From JABFSA01 sp963827515 (GTDB lineage: Bacteria > Acidobacteriota > Vicinamibacteria > Vicinamibacterales > UBA2999): a stretch of 64,000 bases of DNA. The number at the start of each line of letters is the position of its first letter. Position 1 is the first letter of the stretch. The position numbers were made by a program, and so were the translations under genes. Under the pieces are notes generated by a model. The model was not told the DNA's origin. It was given only the letters and a program-made list of their open reading frames with translations, and ran no database searches. Location: contig CAWHBF010000032.1 in the NCBI GenBank assembly GCA_963827515.1, positions 62,001-126,000 of the forward strand, written 5' to 3'. Shown piece after piece: positions 32,229 to 42,814 of this stretch.

Positions 32229-33393
32229 TACCGGGGACGCTCCCCGCTGGGTCCTGCCTTTCGCTTCGTCGGGACCGTATGCTCGGGCCTCGCAGCAATC
32301 GCCTCCTGCTTGAGCGAGGCGACATACTCGTCGCGCTTGTGCATGAGCTCCTTGCGTGGACGACGCCCGTACTCGGAACCGACGGCGTACTCGCAGAAGA
32401 GCGGAAAGGCGATGGTCGAGTCGCAGTACGCCACCACCGTGTCGGGCAGGACACCCGGATTGACCTTGCCCCAGCTGACCGCCTCCGCTGGCGTCGCTCC
32501 AGACAGCCCACCCCACACGACCGAATCGGTGGTGATCTGGATGAAAAAGTCGTTGCCTCCCTTGGGGATTCCGTAAACCTCCCACAACGTCGGCTGGCCC
32601 TGCAGGTAGAAGTTCTTCGGCGATCCCCCCCGAGAATCACGCAGCCGTTCTTCTTGCCGGCAAGGATGAACGAGCACACCTCGTTCACGTCCTTGTTGGG
32701 ATCGATCATCAGACCGCTTCCGTTCATCAGCTCGTGGAACGCGATGTTCATGCCGATCGAGCTGTCGCCGGGTGAAGAGGTGTAAATGGGCACCCCGAGA
32801 TCGGCAGCAGCCGCAACCACTGAGTACTCCTGGCAGCCTGGCTGACGCTCGATCAGGTCACGTCCCAGGGCGTAGTGGAGCTCCGCCGTCGACACCGGTC
32901 CGTCGACACCCCATCGCGCGAGAAACTCCCGGATGTACGTGTCCGTCTCGAGCAGCACCGAAGCGGGAAACAGGACGTCGTAGATCCGGATCACCCCCTG
33001 TTCGTACAACTCGACGTCATTCACAAAGGGAGAGCCGCGATGCAGCGTGAAGTTTAGGGCATAGTGCAGATCGTGATAGAGGTTGGCGCCAGTGCTGATC
33101 ACGAAATCGATAAGCCCGCGCTCCATGAGCTCGACGACGCAGCCGCCCAATCCGGCTGGGGTCAGCGCGCCAGCGACCGTCAATCCAATGGTCGTGTCGT
33201 GCTCCGGCAGCAGCATCTTGTCTGAAAAAATTCGGCACGCTTCGCCCAGGCGGGCCGCATTGAAGGCCTGAAAGCCGTCATCGATCAACCTGCGCACATC
33301 GGCGCTGCCTCGGGGTCGATAGTAGCGAATCGGTCGGCCGGAAAGGTAGTCTGCGCGCCCTTTCTTGGGGGCGCCAGGAGCACGGTGGGGCAC
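32228..33393 (-). CDS. Deoxyhypusine synthase-like protein, one frameshift in a G7 run
   Basis: From GTG 33393 the frame reads VISTGANLYHDLHYALNF, TAELHYALGRDLIERQPG, IYTSSPGDSSIGMNIAFHEL and CVILGG. At 32625-32631 a run of seven G then shifts frame; with eight, the reading continues GSPKNFYLQGQPTLWEVYGI, DFFIQITTDSVVWGGLSGAT and PAEAVSWGKVNP, which has the catalytic lysine of deoxyhypusine synthase (EAVSWGK). The full protein has about 388 residues. Bacterial homologues are often homospermidine-synthase-like, transferring the aminobutyl group of spermidine to an amine. The substrate here is unknown. Confidence 0.85.
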
Positions 33394-33471
33394 GGAGTTA
33401 GCTTACCTTGAGCCACCTCCCGAGGTGCTGTCGGATTCGCGGCGGTCGGCCGATACATCAGCAAATAGCCC

Positions 33472-34797
33472 GTGGAAGCACCAAATAACGCCTCGCACAA
33501 CCCCGCCCCGGTCCGATCTGGCGACGAGGAGACCCGATTCCGGAACCTCGTGCAGTCGCCCCTGCGTGCCGGGCTGTTGCGGTTTCTGAGTGCTCGTCCC
33601 GACGAGGCATTCGAAGCCGAGAGTCTCATGGCGACCTTCGGTCGCATGCGGCTGGATGTCCAGAACTGTCTCAAAGAGCTGATCGAGTACGGCGTGGTGC
33701 GAAGTATCCCAGGCCAGGTACCGAAATACGCGTCGCAACGACCGCAGCGAGAAAGCATCGCGCTCCTGTTGGATACGTTCCTCGAGCGGCGAGCCGCCAT
33801 CAGCACGGAAGACCAGGCTCCCTCCGTCCAGCGCTTCCGCGAAATGATCGGCCGGGACGAAAAGATGCTGGTCGTCTTCGAGTGGATCAGGACGGCCGCC
33901 AAATCGGATATTTCCGTGCTCATCCTTGGCCCGACCGGATCCGGCAAGGAAGTCGTGGCGCGCATGATCCACGAACTCAGTCGACGCGTCGGCGAAAAAT
34001 TTCAGGCCGTGAACTGCGCGGCGCTGCCGGACTCGTTGTTCGAGTCGGAACTCTTCGGCTATGAAAAGGGCGCGTTCACCGGGGCACACGATCGCAAACC
34101 CGGACGCCTCGAACTGGCCGACCACGGCACCCTGTTTCTCGATGAGATCGGTGATCTCTCCCTCGTCGCCCAGGCCAAACTGCTACGAGCGCTGGAAGAC
34201 CGCCGCATCGAACGCCTTGGGGGACAGCGAGCGATCGACGTCGACTTTCGGCTGATCTCCGCCACGAACCGTCCCCTCGACCTCTTCGTCCGCGACGGCC
34301 GTTTCCGCGAAGATCTGTACTACCGGGTCAATGCGTTTGCGATCCGGCTGCCCTCGCTCCGCGAACGACAAGTCGACATCCCCGTACTGGCCTCGAGATT
34401 CCTCGCCAGGTACTGCGCGAACAACGGGCTGCCGCTCGACGCGAAGAGCTTTTCGCCAGACGCGACCGCACAGCTTCAAGCGTATCCCTGGCCTGGCAAC
34501 ATCCGCGAACTGGAAAGCACCGTCTCGCGCGCGGCCCTGTCGGCGCCTGGGCGTGTCATTCGCGCGACCGACATCGAGTTCCTGCACGCGAACGTGGGAC
34601 CAACGTCCTTCACGCCAGCGAAGTTACCCACGCTACGCGAAGCTGAACGCACGCACATCATGCGGGCGCTCGAAGAGGCGGGCTGGAACAAGAAGGAGGC
34701 GGCGAGGATGCTCGAAATCAGCCGGGGCACCCTCTACCGAAAGATCCTCGAATACGGTCTTGATCCGGATTCAAAACCGTCTCAAAGCGAGACATGA
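33472..34797 (+). CDS. Sigma-54-dependent transcription activator (AAA+/Fis type)
   Basis: A 441-residue activator. Residues 22-110 are a winged-helix-like sensor (LRAGLLRFLSARPDEAFEAE, GRMRLDVQNCLKELIEYGVV), not a receiver domain. The AAA+ domain has Walker A GPTGSGKE (153-160), GAFTGA (200-205), the sigma-54 contact loop, and Walker B LFLDEIGD (221-228). The C-terminal Fis-type HTH is THIMRALEEAGWNKKEAARM and LEISRGTLYRKILEYG. It activates sigma-54 promoters; one such promoter is seen in the window at 50266. The N-terminal domain suggests a different input from phosphorylation, probably a ligand or partner. Confidence 0.92.
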   Translation: MEAPNNASHNPAPVRSGDEETRFRNLVQSPLRAGLLRFLSARPDEAFEAESLMATFGRMRLDVQNCLKELIEYGVVRSIPGQVPKYASQRPQRESIALLLDTFLERRAAISTEDQAPSVQRFREMIGRDEKMLVVFEWIRTAAKSDISVLILGPTGSGKEVVARMIHELSRRVGEKFQAVNCAALPDSLFESELFGYEKGAFTGAHDRKPGRLELADHGTLFLDEIGDLSLVAQAKLLRALEDRRIERLGGQRAIDVDFRLISATNRPLDLFVRDGRFREDLYYRVNAFAIRLPSLRERQVDIPVLASRFLARYCANNGLPLDAKSFSPDATAQLQAYPWPGNIRELESTVSRAALSAPGRVIRATDIEFLHANVGPTSFTPAKLPTLREAERTHIMRALEEAGWNKKEAARMLEISRGTLYRKILEYGLDPDSKPSQSET

Positions 34798-34811
34798 GCG
34801 TTCGCTTCCAG

Positions 34812-34863
34812 TACACCCATGGCACACGAACACCGTTTATTACACCCATGGCGCACGGACACC
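34812..34863 (+). repeat. Two tandem 23-base repeats
   Basis: TACACCCATGGC(A/G)CACG(A/G)ACACC occurs at 34812-34834 and 34841-34863, with two mismatches and a 29-base period. It lies just after the sigma-54 activator gene, in the 257-base gap (34798-35054) before the converging argG end. No further gene or clear terminator is seen in that gap. Function unknown; a protein-binding site is possible. Confidence 0.5.
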
Positions 34864-35054
34864 ATCGGTCAGGAGAATCGCCGAATGCCCTTAACCCGCT
34901 GGGATCAGGTCACTTATGCCGAGCGTCCCAGTCAAGCTCATACCCGGCAACGGCCTTGCATTAACCGAACAGTCATGAGACGCCGCGTCACCATCATCTG
35001 GCTGCCAGCGCGCACGGTGTAAGCGCCTGGCCCCTGGGGTCTCGCCGGAGAGCG

Positions 35055-36410
35055 CTACTCCTCTTTGGCGTCGCTCGCTCGAGCTTCCTGCAACAGTTGC
35101 GGAAACCCCGAGCCCGCAGAGGAGCCCAGGAGTCCCACCTTCGAATAGGTGAGCAGTTTGTCCCGTGTGTCCACGATATCGAGATTGCGCATCGTCAGCT
35201 GACCGATCCGGTCCTGGGGCGTAAACATCGACTTCCCCTTTTCCATCGTCAACCGTTCGGGCTTGTACGTCAGGTTCGAACTCCTCGTGTCGAGGATTGA
35301 ATAGTCGTTGCCACGGCGAAGCTCCAGTACAACCTCGCCAGAGATCAGGGGTGCGATCCACCGCTGTGCTTCCTCGCGCAGCATCATCGCCTGCGGGTCG
35401 AACCAACGACCCTGATAGAGAAGTCGTCCGAGACGCCTCCCGTTGTCACGGTACTGCTCGATGGTGTCCTCGTTGTGAATACCGGTCACGAGCCGCTCAT
35501 AGGCGATGAACAGCAGCGCGAGGCCCGGCGCTTCGTAGATGCCCCGGCTCTTCGCCTCGATGATGCGGTTCTCGATCTGGTCGCTCATGCCGAGACCGTG
35601 ACGACCGCCAATCCGATTGGCTTCCAGGAGGAGCTGAACCGCGTCCGTGAACGACATGCCATTGAGGGCCACCGGCTGCCCTTCCTCGAACTTGACGGTC
35701 ACTTCCTCTGCCTTGATGGCGCAGTCCTCTCGCCAGAACGGCACGCCCATGATGGGCTCGACAATCTTGATCCCGGAGTCGAGGCGCTCGAGGTCTTTGG
35801 CCTCGTGCGTGGCACCCAGGATGTTGGAGTCGGTCGAATAGGCTTTCTCCGCGCTCATGCGATACGGGAGCCCCGCGTCGCGCATGTACTGCGACATCTC
35901 GGCGCGACCACCAAGCTCGTCGATGAACAGCTGATCCAGCCATGGCTTGTAGATCCGCAGGTTGGGATTGGCGAGCAGTCCGTAGCGGTAGAACCGCTCG
36001 ATGTCGTTCCCCTTGAACGTGCTGCCATCACCCCAGATGTCCACCTGGTCGTCTTTCATCGCGATGACGAGCATCGTGCCGGTTACTGCCCGGCCGACTG
36101 GGGTGGTATTGAAATACGGGACGCCCGCGGTCGAGATGTGAAAGGCACCGCATTGCAGGACCGCCAGACCCTCCGCAACGAGCTGCGCCCGACAGTCGAT
36201 GAGGCGCGCCTTCTCGGCACCGTACTCGAGTGCTCGTCGCGGGATCTCGTCGTAGTCCGGCTCGTCTGGCTGCCCGAGATTGGCGGTGTAGGCGTAGGGA
36301 ACCGCACCCTTTGCGCGCATCCAGTGAAGCGCGGCGCTCGTGTCAAGACCGCCCGAGAATGCGATGCCGACCTTCTGGCCGACAGGAACGTGCTGAAGAA
36401 TGTTCGACAT
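35055..36410 (-). CDS. argG: Argininosuccinate synthase
   Basis: The 451-residue protein has the long (E. coli type) layout: GIAFSGGLDTSAALHWMRAK (PP-loop SGGLDTS), GTMLVIAMKDDQVDIWGDGS, STFKGNDIERFYRYG, NGMSFTDAVQLLLEANRIGG and RHGLGMSDQIENRIIEAKSRG. It condenses citrulline and aspartate. It is separate from the other arg genes, with an FAD reductase gene divergent from it 95 bases upstream. That gap contains repeated CCGAACG motifs and, on the minus strand, TATGAT as a likely -10. All catalytic motifs are present, so this is the functional argG of the window. Confidence 0.95.
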   Translation of the reverse strand: MSNILQHVPVGQKVGIAFSGGLDTSAALHWMRAKGAVPYAYTANLGQPDEPDYDEIPRRALEYGAEKARLIDCRAQLVAEGLAVLQCGAFHISTAGVPYFNTTPVGRAVTGTMLVIAMKDDQVDIWGDGSTFKGNDIERFYRYGLLANPNLRIYKPWLDQLFIDELGGRAEMSQYMRDAGLPYRMSAEKAYSTDSNILGATHEAKDLERLDSGIKIVEPIMGVPFWREDCAIKAEEVTVKFEEGQPVALNGMSFTDAVQLLLEANRIGGRHGLGMSDQIENRIIEAKSRGIYEAPGLALLFIAYERLVTGIHNEDTIEQYRDNGRRLGRLLYQGRWFDPQAMMLREEAQRWIAPLISGEVVLELRRGNDYSILDTRSSNLTYKPERLTMEKGKSMFTPQDRIGQLTMRNLDIVDTRDKLLTYSKVGLLGSSAGSGFPQLLQEARASDAKEE

Positions 36411-36505
36411 AATATCCGGCCCCTGATCATACCGAACGTTCCGAACGACCCTAACGCTGCATCGGCCCGAACGACCCAGATTCGAGCGCTGGAGTACACT
36501 GCGCC

Positions 36506-37222
36506 GTGGTGCCGCTCGTCACCGCTCCCCTGACCCACATCATCGCGGTCACGCCTCGATCACGCCTCGTCCGGATCGACGTTCGAGAGGTCGCTTTCGA
36601 GTTTCAACCCGGGCAAGCGGTGAAGGTTGGTGAGCACGGTCAACCGGAACGACGTCCGTACTCAGTCGCCTGCTCTCCTGAACAGGCGGCGGACGCGGGA
36701 CGGATCGAGCTGCTCATTGCGATCGAGAGCGACGGCGGACTGGGCGGACATCTTGGCCCGGCTGTTCCCGGAATGCTCCTCGATATCGAAGGGCCGCTTG
36801 GCTCGTTTACCTTGCCACCCCTTGAACACCACGCACGCGTGCTGCTGGTAGCGGGGGGCACAGGAATCGCGCCGCTCCGTTCGATGCTCGACCACCTGCT
36901 CAGGCGTCAGCCCGCCGTCCGGGTCTCGCTCCTCTACAGCGCGAGGCGGGGTGACGAGTTCGCTTTCATCGACGAGCTGCAGGGACATGCGGCCGAAGGA
37001 ACACTCGAACTGCACCAGACCGTCACGCGCGATCAGGACGTCTCCTGGTCGGGCCAACGGGGAAGGATCGGACGGTCGCACTTCGAAGCAGTGCTTCACG
37101 AACCAGCAAACACCCTGTGCTTCGTCTGTGGACCTGACCAGCTGGTTGCGGAGTCCGTTGCCACCCTTCGGTCGCTGGGTGTGCCCGAAACCCAGATCAG
37201 AACGGAACAGTGGGCGAAGTAG
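36506..37222 (+). CDS. Ferredoxin-NADP reductase-like FAD/NAD-binding protein
   Basis: The 238-residue product has an N-terminal FAD barrel with RPYSVACSPEQA (flavin-binding RxYS) and an NAD(P)-binding domain with VLLVAGGTGIAPLRSMLDHL and the terminal CGPDQLVAESVATLRSLGV. No iron-sulfur motif is attached. It probably passes electrons between NAD(P)H and a ferredoxin or flavin partner. GTG 36506 is the start; the gene is divergent from argG and ends two bases before the end of fabI on the other strand. Confidence 0.85.
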   Translation: MVPLVTAPLTHIIAVTPRSRLVRIDVREVAFEFQPGQAVKVGEHGQPERRPYSVACSPEQAADAGRIELLIAIESDGGLGGHLGPAVPGMLLDIEGPLGSFTLPPLEHHARVLLVAGGTGIAPLRSMLDHLLRRQPAVRVSLLYSARRGDEFAFIDELQGHAAEGTLELHQTVTRDQDVSWSGQRGRIGRSHFEAVLHEPANTLCFVCGPDQLVAESVATLRSLGVPETQIRTEQWAK

Positions 37223-37224
37223 TT

Positions 37225-38004
37225 CTACATTCCCGTGACGTGGAAGCCTGAATCAACCATCAGCACTTCGCCGGTGATCGCCTTGCCGGCATCACCGAGG
37301 AGGAAGGCGGCCGCCTCCCCGACTTCGCTCGCCTCGACTGTGCGCCGGAGCGGCGCGCGTTCGCGGTACACCGTGAGAATGTTTGAGAATCCGGAGATGC
37401 CCGAGGCGGCCAGCGTTTTGATCGGGCCTGCCGAGATCGCGTTCACGCGGACGTTCTTCGGTCCAACATCGGCGGCGAGATACCGAACGGTCGATTCGAG
37501 CGCCGCCTTGGCGACGCCCATCACGTTGTAGTTCGGGAAGACTCGATCGCTGCCAAGGTAGGTGAGCGTCAAAATGCTCCCGCCGCCGCGTTTCTCCATG
37601 AGAGGCAGCGCACCCCTGGTGAGGGCAATCAGCGAGTAGGCTGAAATGTCGAGCGCGACCCGGAAACCCTCGCGCGTCGTCTGCGAGAAGGGCGCTGAGA
37701 GTTCCTCTCGTGGAGCGAAGGCTGCCCCGTGGACCACGAAATCGAGACCGCCGAATTCCTGCTCGATCCTGGCGAACACCGCAGCAATGTCGGTGTCCGA
37801 TGCGACGTCACACGGAAGGACGAGCGCCGGTTCCCCGAGGTCTTGTGACAGTTCGTTGACGTGTTCCTCGAATCGGCCCTGGTAGGTCAGCGCCAGCCGC
37901 GCACCTCGGTGTCCTGTAGCCTGCGCGATGGCCCACGCAATCGATCGCTTGTTGGCCACACCGACGATGAGACCTAGCTTCCCTGTGAAGTCAGACACAC
38001 TCAC
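37225..38004 (-). CDS. fabI: Enoyl-[acyl-carrier-protein] reductase FabI
   Basis: A 259-residue short-chain dehydrogenase of the FabI class: GLIVGVANKRSIAWAIAQAT, PLMEKRGGGSILTLTYLGSD, the catalytic Tyr-x6-Lys in FPNYNVMGVAKAALES, and the substrate loop IKTLAASGISGFSNILTVYR. It reduces the enoyl-ACP double bond in the last step of fatty-acid elongation, with NADH. The start at 38004 overlaps a low-complexity region but is canonical. Confidence 0.94.
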   Translation of the reverse strand: MSVSDFTGKLGLIVGVANKRSIAWAIAQATGHRGARLALTYQGRFEEHVNELSQDLGEPALVLPCDVASDTDIAAVFARIEQEFGGLDFVVHGAAFAPREELSAPFSQTTREGFRVALDISAYSLIALTRGALPLMEKRGGGSILTLTYLGSDRVFPNYNVMGVAKAALESTVRYLAADVGPKNVRVNAISAGPIKTLAASGISGFSNILTVYRERAPLRRTVEASEVGEAAAFLLGDAGKAITGEVLMVDSGFHVTGM

Positions 38005-38046
38005 CTGGTTTTGAAGTCGTGAATCCCGAAGTGTTGAACGTGAGTG

Positions 38047-38751
38047 TCACCGACCGCGCTTGCGCCCACTGCCTCGGCCAGAACCCTGACCGGGTCGGTC
38101 GCCTCGCGGACCGCCTGGATGGCCTCCGCGGTTGCCCCCAGGACGGCCTTGGCCGGAACCGTCGCCTCCAGGGCGCGGCCCTCCGAACCGTGGTTGGGCG
38201 TCCCCTTGCGGCCGCGCGGGCCGCCGTCCTTGTCCGAAACGCTGACCAGCTCGGTTGCCGTCGAACTCACCCCGGGCCCCTCGGCCCCCAGGCTGACGAA
38301 TGGTGAAGTCCGGCGCCTTGCGTTCCGGGGCTTGTCCTTCCGGTCGAGGCAAGGTGGCGCGTATCAAACGGCGGTGAACAGGACCATCGTCCTCGATGCC
38401 TTCAGCAGCAGCGACGGATAGGTCGGGGCTCTCGGGTTCCGCAGGTGGATCGAATGCGTCTGCCGGGGTGACATCAACGTCGGAGAGATCGTCACTCGAC
38501 TCGGCAGCTTCGGGGAGCGATTTGGGGCGCAGCGTGCTTTCCACAGGTTCACCGGATCCGGCTTCGGGGCGTTTTCGACGCGGCGGCGGGACCTTTGCCC
38601 CCTTGAATTCATGGTCCGCGTGGCAGGCGGTGCAGCGTGTCTGCTTGACCTCATCCTCAACCATGGCCACCACGGCATGACTGGTGATGCGGCGCTCGCG
38701 GGGACAGTAGTCGTCCAAGATGTCACCGAGCCGAAGCCGGCGTTGCTGCAT
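38047..38751 (-). CDS. Cys/His protein with a long Arg-Gly-rich tail, unknown function
   Basis: Residues 1-55 hold a possible metal site: DDYCPRERRITSHAVVAMVE and TRCTACHADHEFKGAKVP (CxxCH without a signal peptide, so zinc is likelier than heme). Residues 60-150 are acidic and Ser/Pro-rich. Residues 155-234 are RG/GG-rich (GRGARGEFDGNRAGQRFGQG to GSGRGSGRKRGR), resembling RNA-binding tails. A second frame on the same strand continues to 38001, so the C terminus could be affected by an indel. No known domain was recognised; a nucleic-acid-binding role is inference. Confidence 0.65.
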   Translation of the reverse strand: MQQRRLRLGDILDDYCPRERRITSHAVVAMVEDEVKQTRCTACHADHEFKGAKVPPPRRKRPEAGSGEPVESTLRPKSLPEAAESSDDLSDVDVTPADAFDPPAEPESPDLSVAAAEGIEDDGPVHRRLIRATLPRPEGQAPERKAPDFTIRQPGGRGARGEFDGNRAGQRFGQGRRPARPQGDAQPRFGGPRPGGDGSGQGRPGGNRGGHPGGPRGDRPGQGSGRGSGRKRGR

Positions 38752-38839
38752 TAAACTCCCCCGGAGCCGTTCCTTTCAGGTGGGATGAGAAAGGATGTAG
38801 GTCGTGGAAGTCTAGCAAATCGACTCAGAAATCCCAAAA

Positions 38840-40245
<1,406 letters not shown>

Positions 40246-40249
<4 letters not shown>

Positions 40250-41227
40250 GAGTGGGAGACCACCGCGCCGCTCCCCTCGACCATGGAAGACGACAGCAGC
40301 TCGCCTCCGAACAACTTGATGCGGATCGTACCCGTCACCATCTGCTGCATCCTTGCACTGAAGGCATCGAACTGCTCCCGTGTTTCAGTGAACCACCGAC
40401 CGCCGTACACCAACTGCGCATATGTCACCGCCTGGTCACGCTGAATCCGGATCAGTTCCGACGGCACGACCACGGCTTCGAGGGCCCGATGCGCCGCATC
40501 CAGGATCACTGCCGCCGGCGCCTCATAAACCCGGGTCTGGCCATCGGCGGCTGTGCTGCCGTACGCGCCATGGTCGACCATCATCATTCGTCCGACGCCG
40601 TGTCTCCCACCGATCGTCGAGAGGCTTTCGATCAACTCGGTAAGCGCCATCGACACGCCGTTGATGTGCCGTGGGCACGCCCCGCTCGAAAGCGACGTCC
40701 ACCGACGCAGGTGTGTCGAGGCTTTTCGCGGGTGACGTCTTCACTCCACGGACGCGTCCCCACAGGTTCGCCTGCCCGAGCTCCGAGGCTCCGGTTGCGT
40801 GAGGCAGCGCTATCGACAGGACCTCGTCGTCGAGCGCCGTCAGACTCGCCTCCAGCCGCATCCGATCCTCACCCGTCACGCCGTGGGCAACCGACCGAGC
40901 ACCTTCAATCGCCGCGATCTCAATCAGTTTCCGGGCGACGAGCGGCTGTCCGAGAGCGACGGCGAAAGGCTGTGGGCCCGCCGGGGATACCCCGGCCCGC
41001 AAGGAAGGGAGCACGAAGTCGCGTGCGAACTCCTCCCGAACGTCCAGCACATGGGCACGAACGGCGCCGGCGGTCAGCGCGCGATCTCGAATCTCCTCCA
41101 GATCCCGTCCCTGGCCGAGATCCAGCGTGAGCGTCACGACGTCTTCGCCGTGCCTCTCCGTCAAGCGATGAATGTGCTGAGACACATCACCGTCACCCGA
41201 GTACCAGAGAAGGATGCGCGTCCTCAT
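40246..41227 (-). CDS. Degenerate argininosuccinate synthase-like protein, one frameshift
   Basis: From ATG 41227, which overlaps the argR stop, the protein reads RILLWYSGDGDVSQHIHRLT, VTLTLDLGQGRDLEEIRDRA, PFAVALGQPLVARKLIEIAA, slips one base near 40678, and resumes INGVSMALTELIESLSTIGG, RHGVGRMMMVDHGAYGSTAA and YEAPAAVILDAAHRALEAVV. This is the short argininosuccinate-synthase fold. The PP-loop SGGLDTS is SGDGDVS, and the KGNDQVRFE stretch that binds substrate is replaced by VTGEDRMRLEASL. About 327 residues instead of about 400. An intact argG lies at 35055-36410, so this is probably a non-catalytic or repurposed paralog. Confidence 0.82.
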
Positions 41228-41673
41228 GCTTTCGAGTGCCCTTCGAGCCACTTAACCAGCGTCTTCGCGCGCCGCACATCGGGCGCGATGGCCAGAATCG
41301 TGTCGTCACCGGCGATCGTGCCGATGATCTCCGGAAGGCGCGCGCCGTCGAGCGCCACGCCGAGCAGTTGCGCCTGCCCAGGCCCCGTGCGCAGCACCAC
41401 GAGTTGCTCGACACGATCGACGCGTGACAGATAGTCCGCCACCGCGCGGTTCAGCAGCGACTTCGCCGCATTCCCGTTCGAGGCCGGCATGGTCGACTGG
41501 TACGCCGCGTCCGGCCCGCCCTTGACGAGTCCCAACTCGCGAACGTCGCGCGAGAGTGTCGCCTGCGTGACGTCAAACCCGGCGCCCTTCAGCAAACGGC
41601 GGAGCTGCTCCTGGCTGCGCACCGGCTGCCGCTGCACGGCCTCGAGAATCACCGACTGGCGACGTGTCTTCAT
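41224..41673 (-). CDS. argR: Arginine repressor ArgR
   Basis: The 149-residue product has the ArgR winged helix (LEAVQRQPVRSQEQLRRLLK, VTQATLSRDVRELGLVKG) and the C-terminal hexamer/arginine-binding domain (LLNRAVADYLSRVDRVEQLV, AGDDTILAIAPDVRRAKTLV). It binds ARG boxes with arginine as co-repressor. The gene is divergent from argC across a 100-base gap that contains an ARG-box-like palindrome, so it should control both directions. It overlaps the argG-like gene by four bases. Confidence 0.94.
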   Translation of the reverse strand: MKTRRQSVILEAVQRQPVRSQEQLRRLLKGAGFDVTQATLSRDVRELGLVKGGPDAAYQSTMPASNGNAAKSLLNRAVADYLSRVDRVEQLVVLRTGPGQAQLLGVALDGARLPEIIGTIAGDDTILAIAPDVRRAKTLVKWLEGHSKA

Positions 41674-41718
41674 GGCGTCTTCAACTCATGGGCCCAGTCA
41701 ACTAGGATACACCAGCTC

Positions 41719-41747
41719 TTGACTGTTTATGCATCCGAATGTATAAA
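41719..41747 (+). promoter_or_regulatory. argC promoter with an ARG-box-like operator
   Basis: TTGACT (41719-41724), 17 bases, TATAAA (41742-41747) is a strong sigma-70-type promoter 27 bases before the argC start. An inverted repeat covers spacer and -10: TTTATGCAT (41726-41734) and ATGTATAAA (41739-41747) around CCGA, with eight of nine bases pairing. AT-rich arms with TGCAT/ATGTA resemble ARG boxes, and ArgR is encoded next door. Binding would block RNA polymerase directly. Confidence 0.78.
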
Positions 41748-41773
41748 TATTCTTTTCCCCTAGAGACAAACGA

Positions 41774-42814
41774 ATGGTCCCTACTGCTTCTCATCGTGCC
41801 GGCGAGCCGGCTGCAGCCACACCCGCGGCGCGGACCCGGGTCGCCATCGCCGGCGCCACCGGGTACGCCGGTCAGGAATTGGTCCGCCTGCTCGCCCGAC
41901 ACCCGCAGGTCGTGTTGACCGAAGCCATGTCATCCGGCGCGACGAGCGCGCCGCGGCCGCTCCCCGGCCTCACGCGCATCTGGGACGGCGCCGTGGTGGC
42001 ACTCGACGTCGATCGGCTGGCCGCGAACGCGGACGTCGTGTTCCTGGCGCTCCCGGAGGCTGCATCAGCCGAGGTGGGCGCGGCACTCGTCCAGCGTGGC
42101 ACCCGCGTGATTGACCTGTCCGGCGCGTTCCGTATCAGGAATGACGCCGATCGCCAGCGTTGGTACCCCGCGACGACTACCCTGCCGGCAGGCGTGGTCT
42201 ATGCCCTTCCGGAGCGACACGCCGCGGCCATTCGCCAGGCGACCCTCGTCTCCTGTCCCGGGTGTTATCCCACGGCAGCCCTTCTCGCGCTCGAGCCCCT
42301 GGCGGAGGCGCAACTGCTCGAGGGTGCAATCGTCGTCGACGCCAAGTCGGGGATCTCCGGCGCGGGAAAGGCCCCGAGCGATCGGACGCACTTCTGCGAG
42401 AACCACGGCAGCGTGGCGGCGTACGGGGTGTTCTCTCACCGGCACACGGCGGAGATCGAACAGGAACTGGGCGCGATGGTGACGTTCGTCCCGCACCTGG
42501 TCCCTCTGGACCGTGGCATCCTCGAAACCATCTACGTGTCGTTGCGCCAGGGCACGACCGAGAACCAGGTGACCGATGCGCTGCAGCGTGCATACGCCTC
42601 GGCGCCGTTCGTACGCTTGACGGGTCAGGAACTGCCCGAGATCAAGCACGTCGCTCATACCAACTTCTGTGACATCGGTTGGCGGGTGGACGAGGTCCGC
42701 GGACGGCTGGTGATGGTGTCGGTGCTGGACAACCTGATCAAGGGCGCCGCGGGACAAGCGGTGCAGAACCTGAATATCCTGCTGGGCCTCGATGAGCGAA
42801 CGGGCCTGCTGTGA
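41774..42814 (+). CDS. argC: N-acetyl-gamma-glutamyl-phosphate reductase
   Basis: The 346-residue protein carries VAIAGATGYAGQELVRLLAR (NADP site), the active cysteine in LVSCPGCYPTAALLAL, DAKSGISGAGKAPSDRTHFC and HRHTAEIEQELG. It reduces acetylglutamyl phosphate to the semialdehyde. A 20-residue low-complexity N-terminal extension precedes the domain. First gene of the argC-argB-argD-NAGS-argJ-argF operon; no strong SD is seen before the ATG, and its stop overlaps the argB start (GTGA). Confidence 0.95.
   Translation: MVPTASHRAGEPAAATPAARTRVAIAGATGYAGQELVRLLARHPQVVLTEAMSSGATSAPRPLPGLTRIWDGAVVALDVDRLAANADVVFLALPEAASAEVGAALVQRGTRVIDLSGAFRIRNDADRQRWYPATTTLPAGVVYALPERHAAAIRQATLVSCPGCYPTAALLALEPLAEAQLLEGAIVVDAKSGISGAGKAPSDRTHFCENHGSVAAYGVFSHRHTAEIEQELGAMVTFVPHLVPLDRGILETIYVSLRQGTTENQVTDALQRAYASAPFVRLTGQELPEIKHVAHTNFCDIGWRVDEVRGRLVMVSVLDNLIKGAAGQAVQNLNILLGLDERTGLL

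Noticed and set aside
34819..35022. 67-residue open frame after the sigma-54 activator gene
   Set aside because: It runs through the tandem 23-base repeats, has no ribosome binding site and no resemblance to a protein family.
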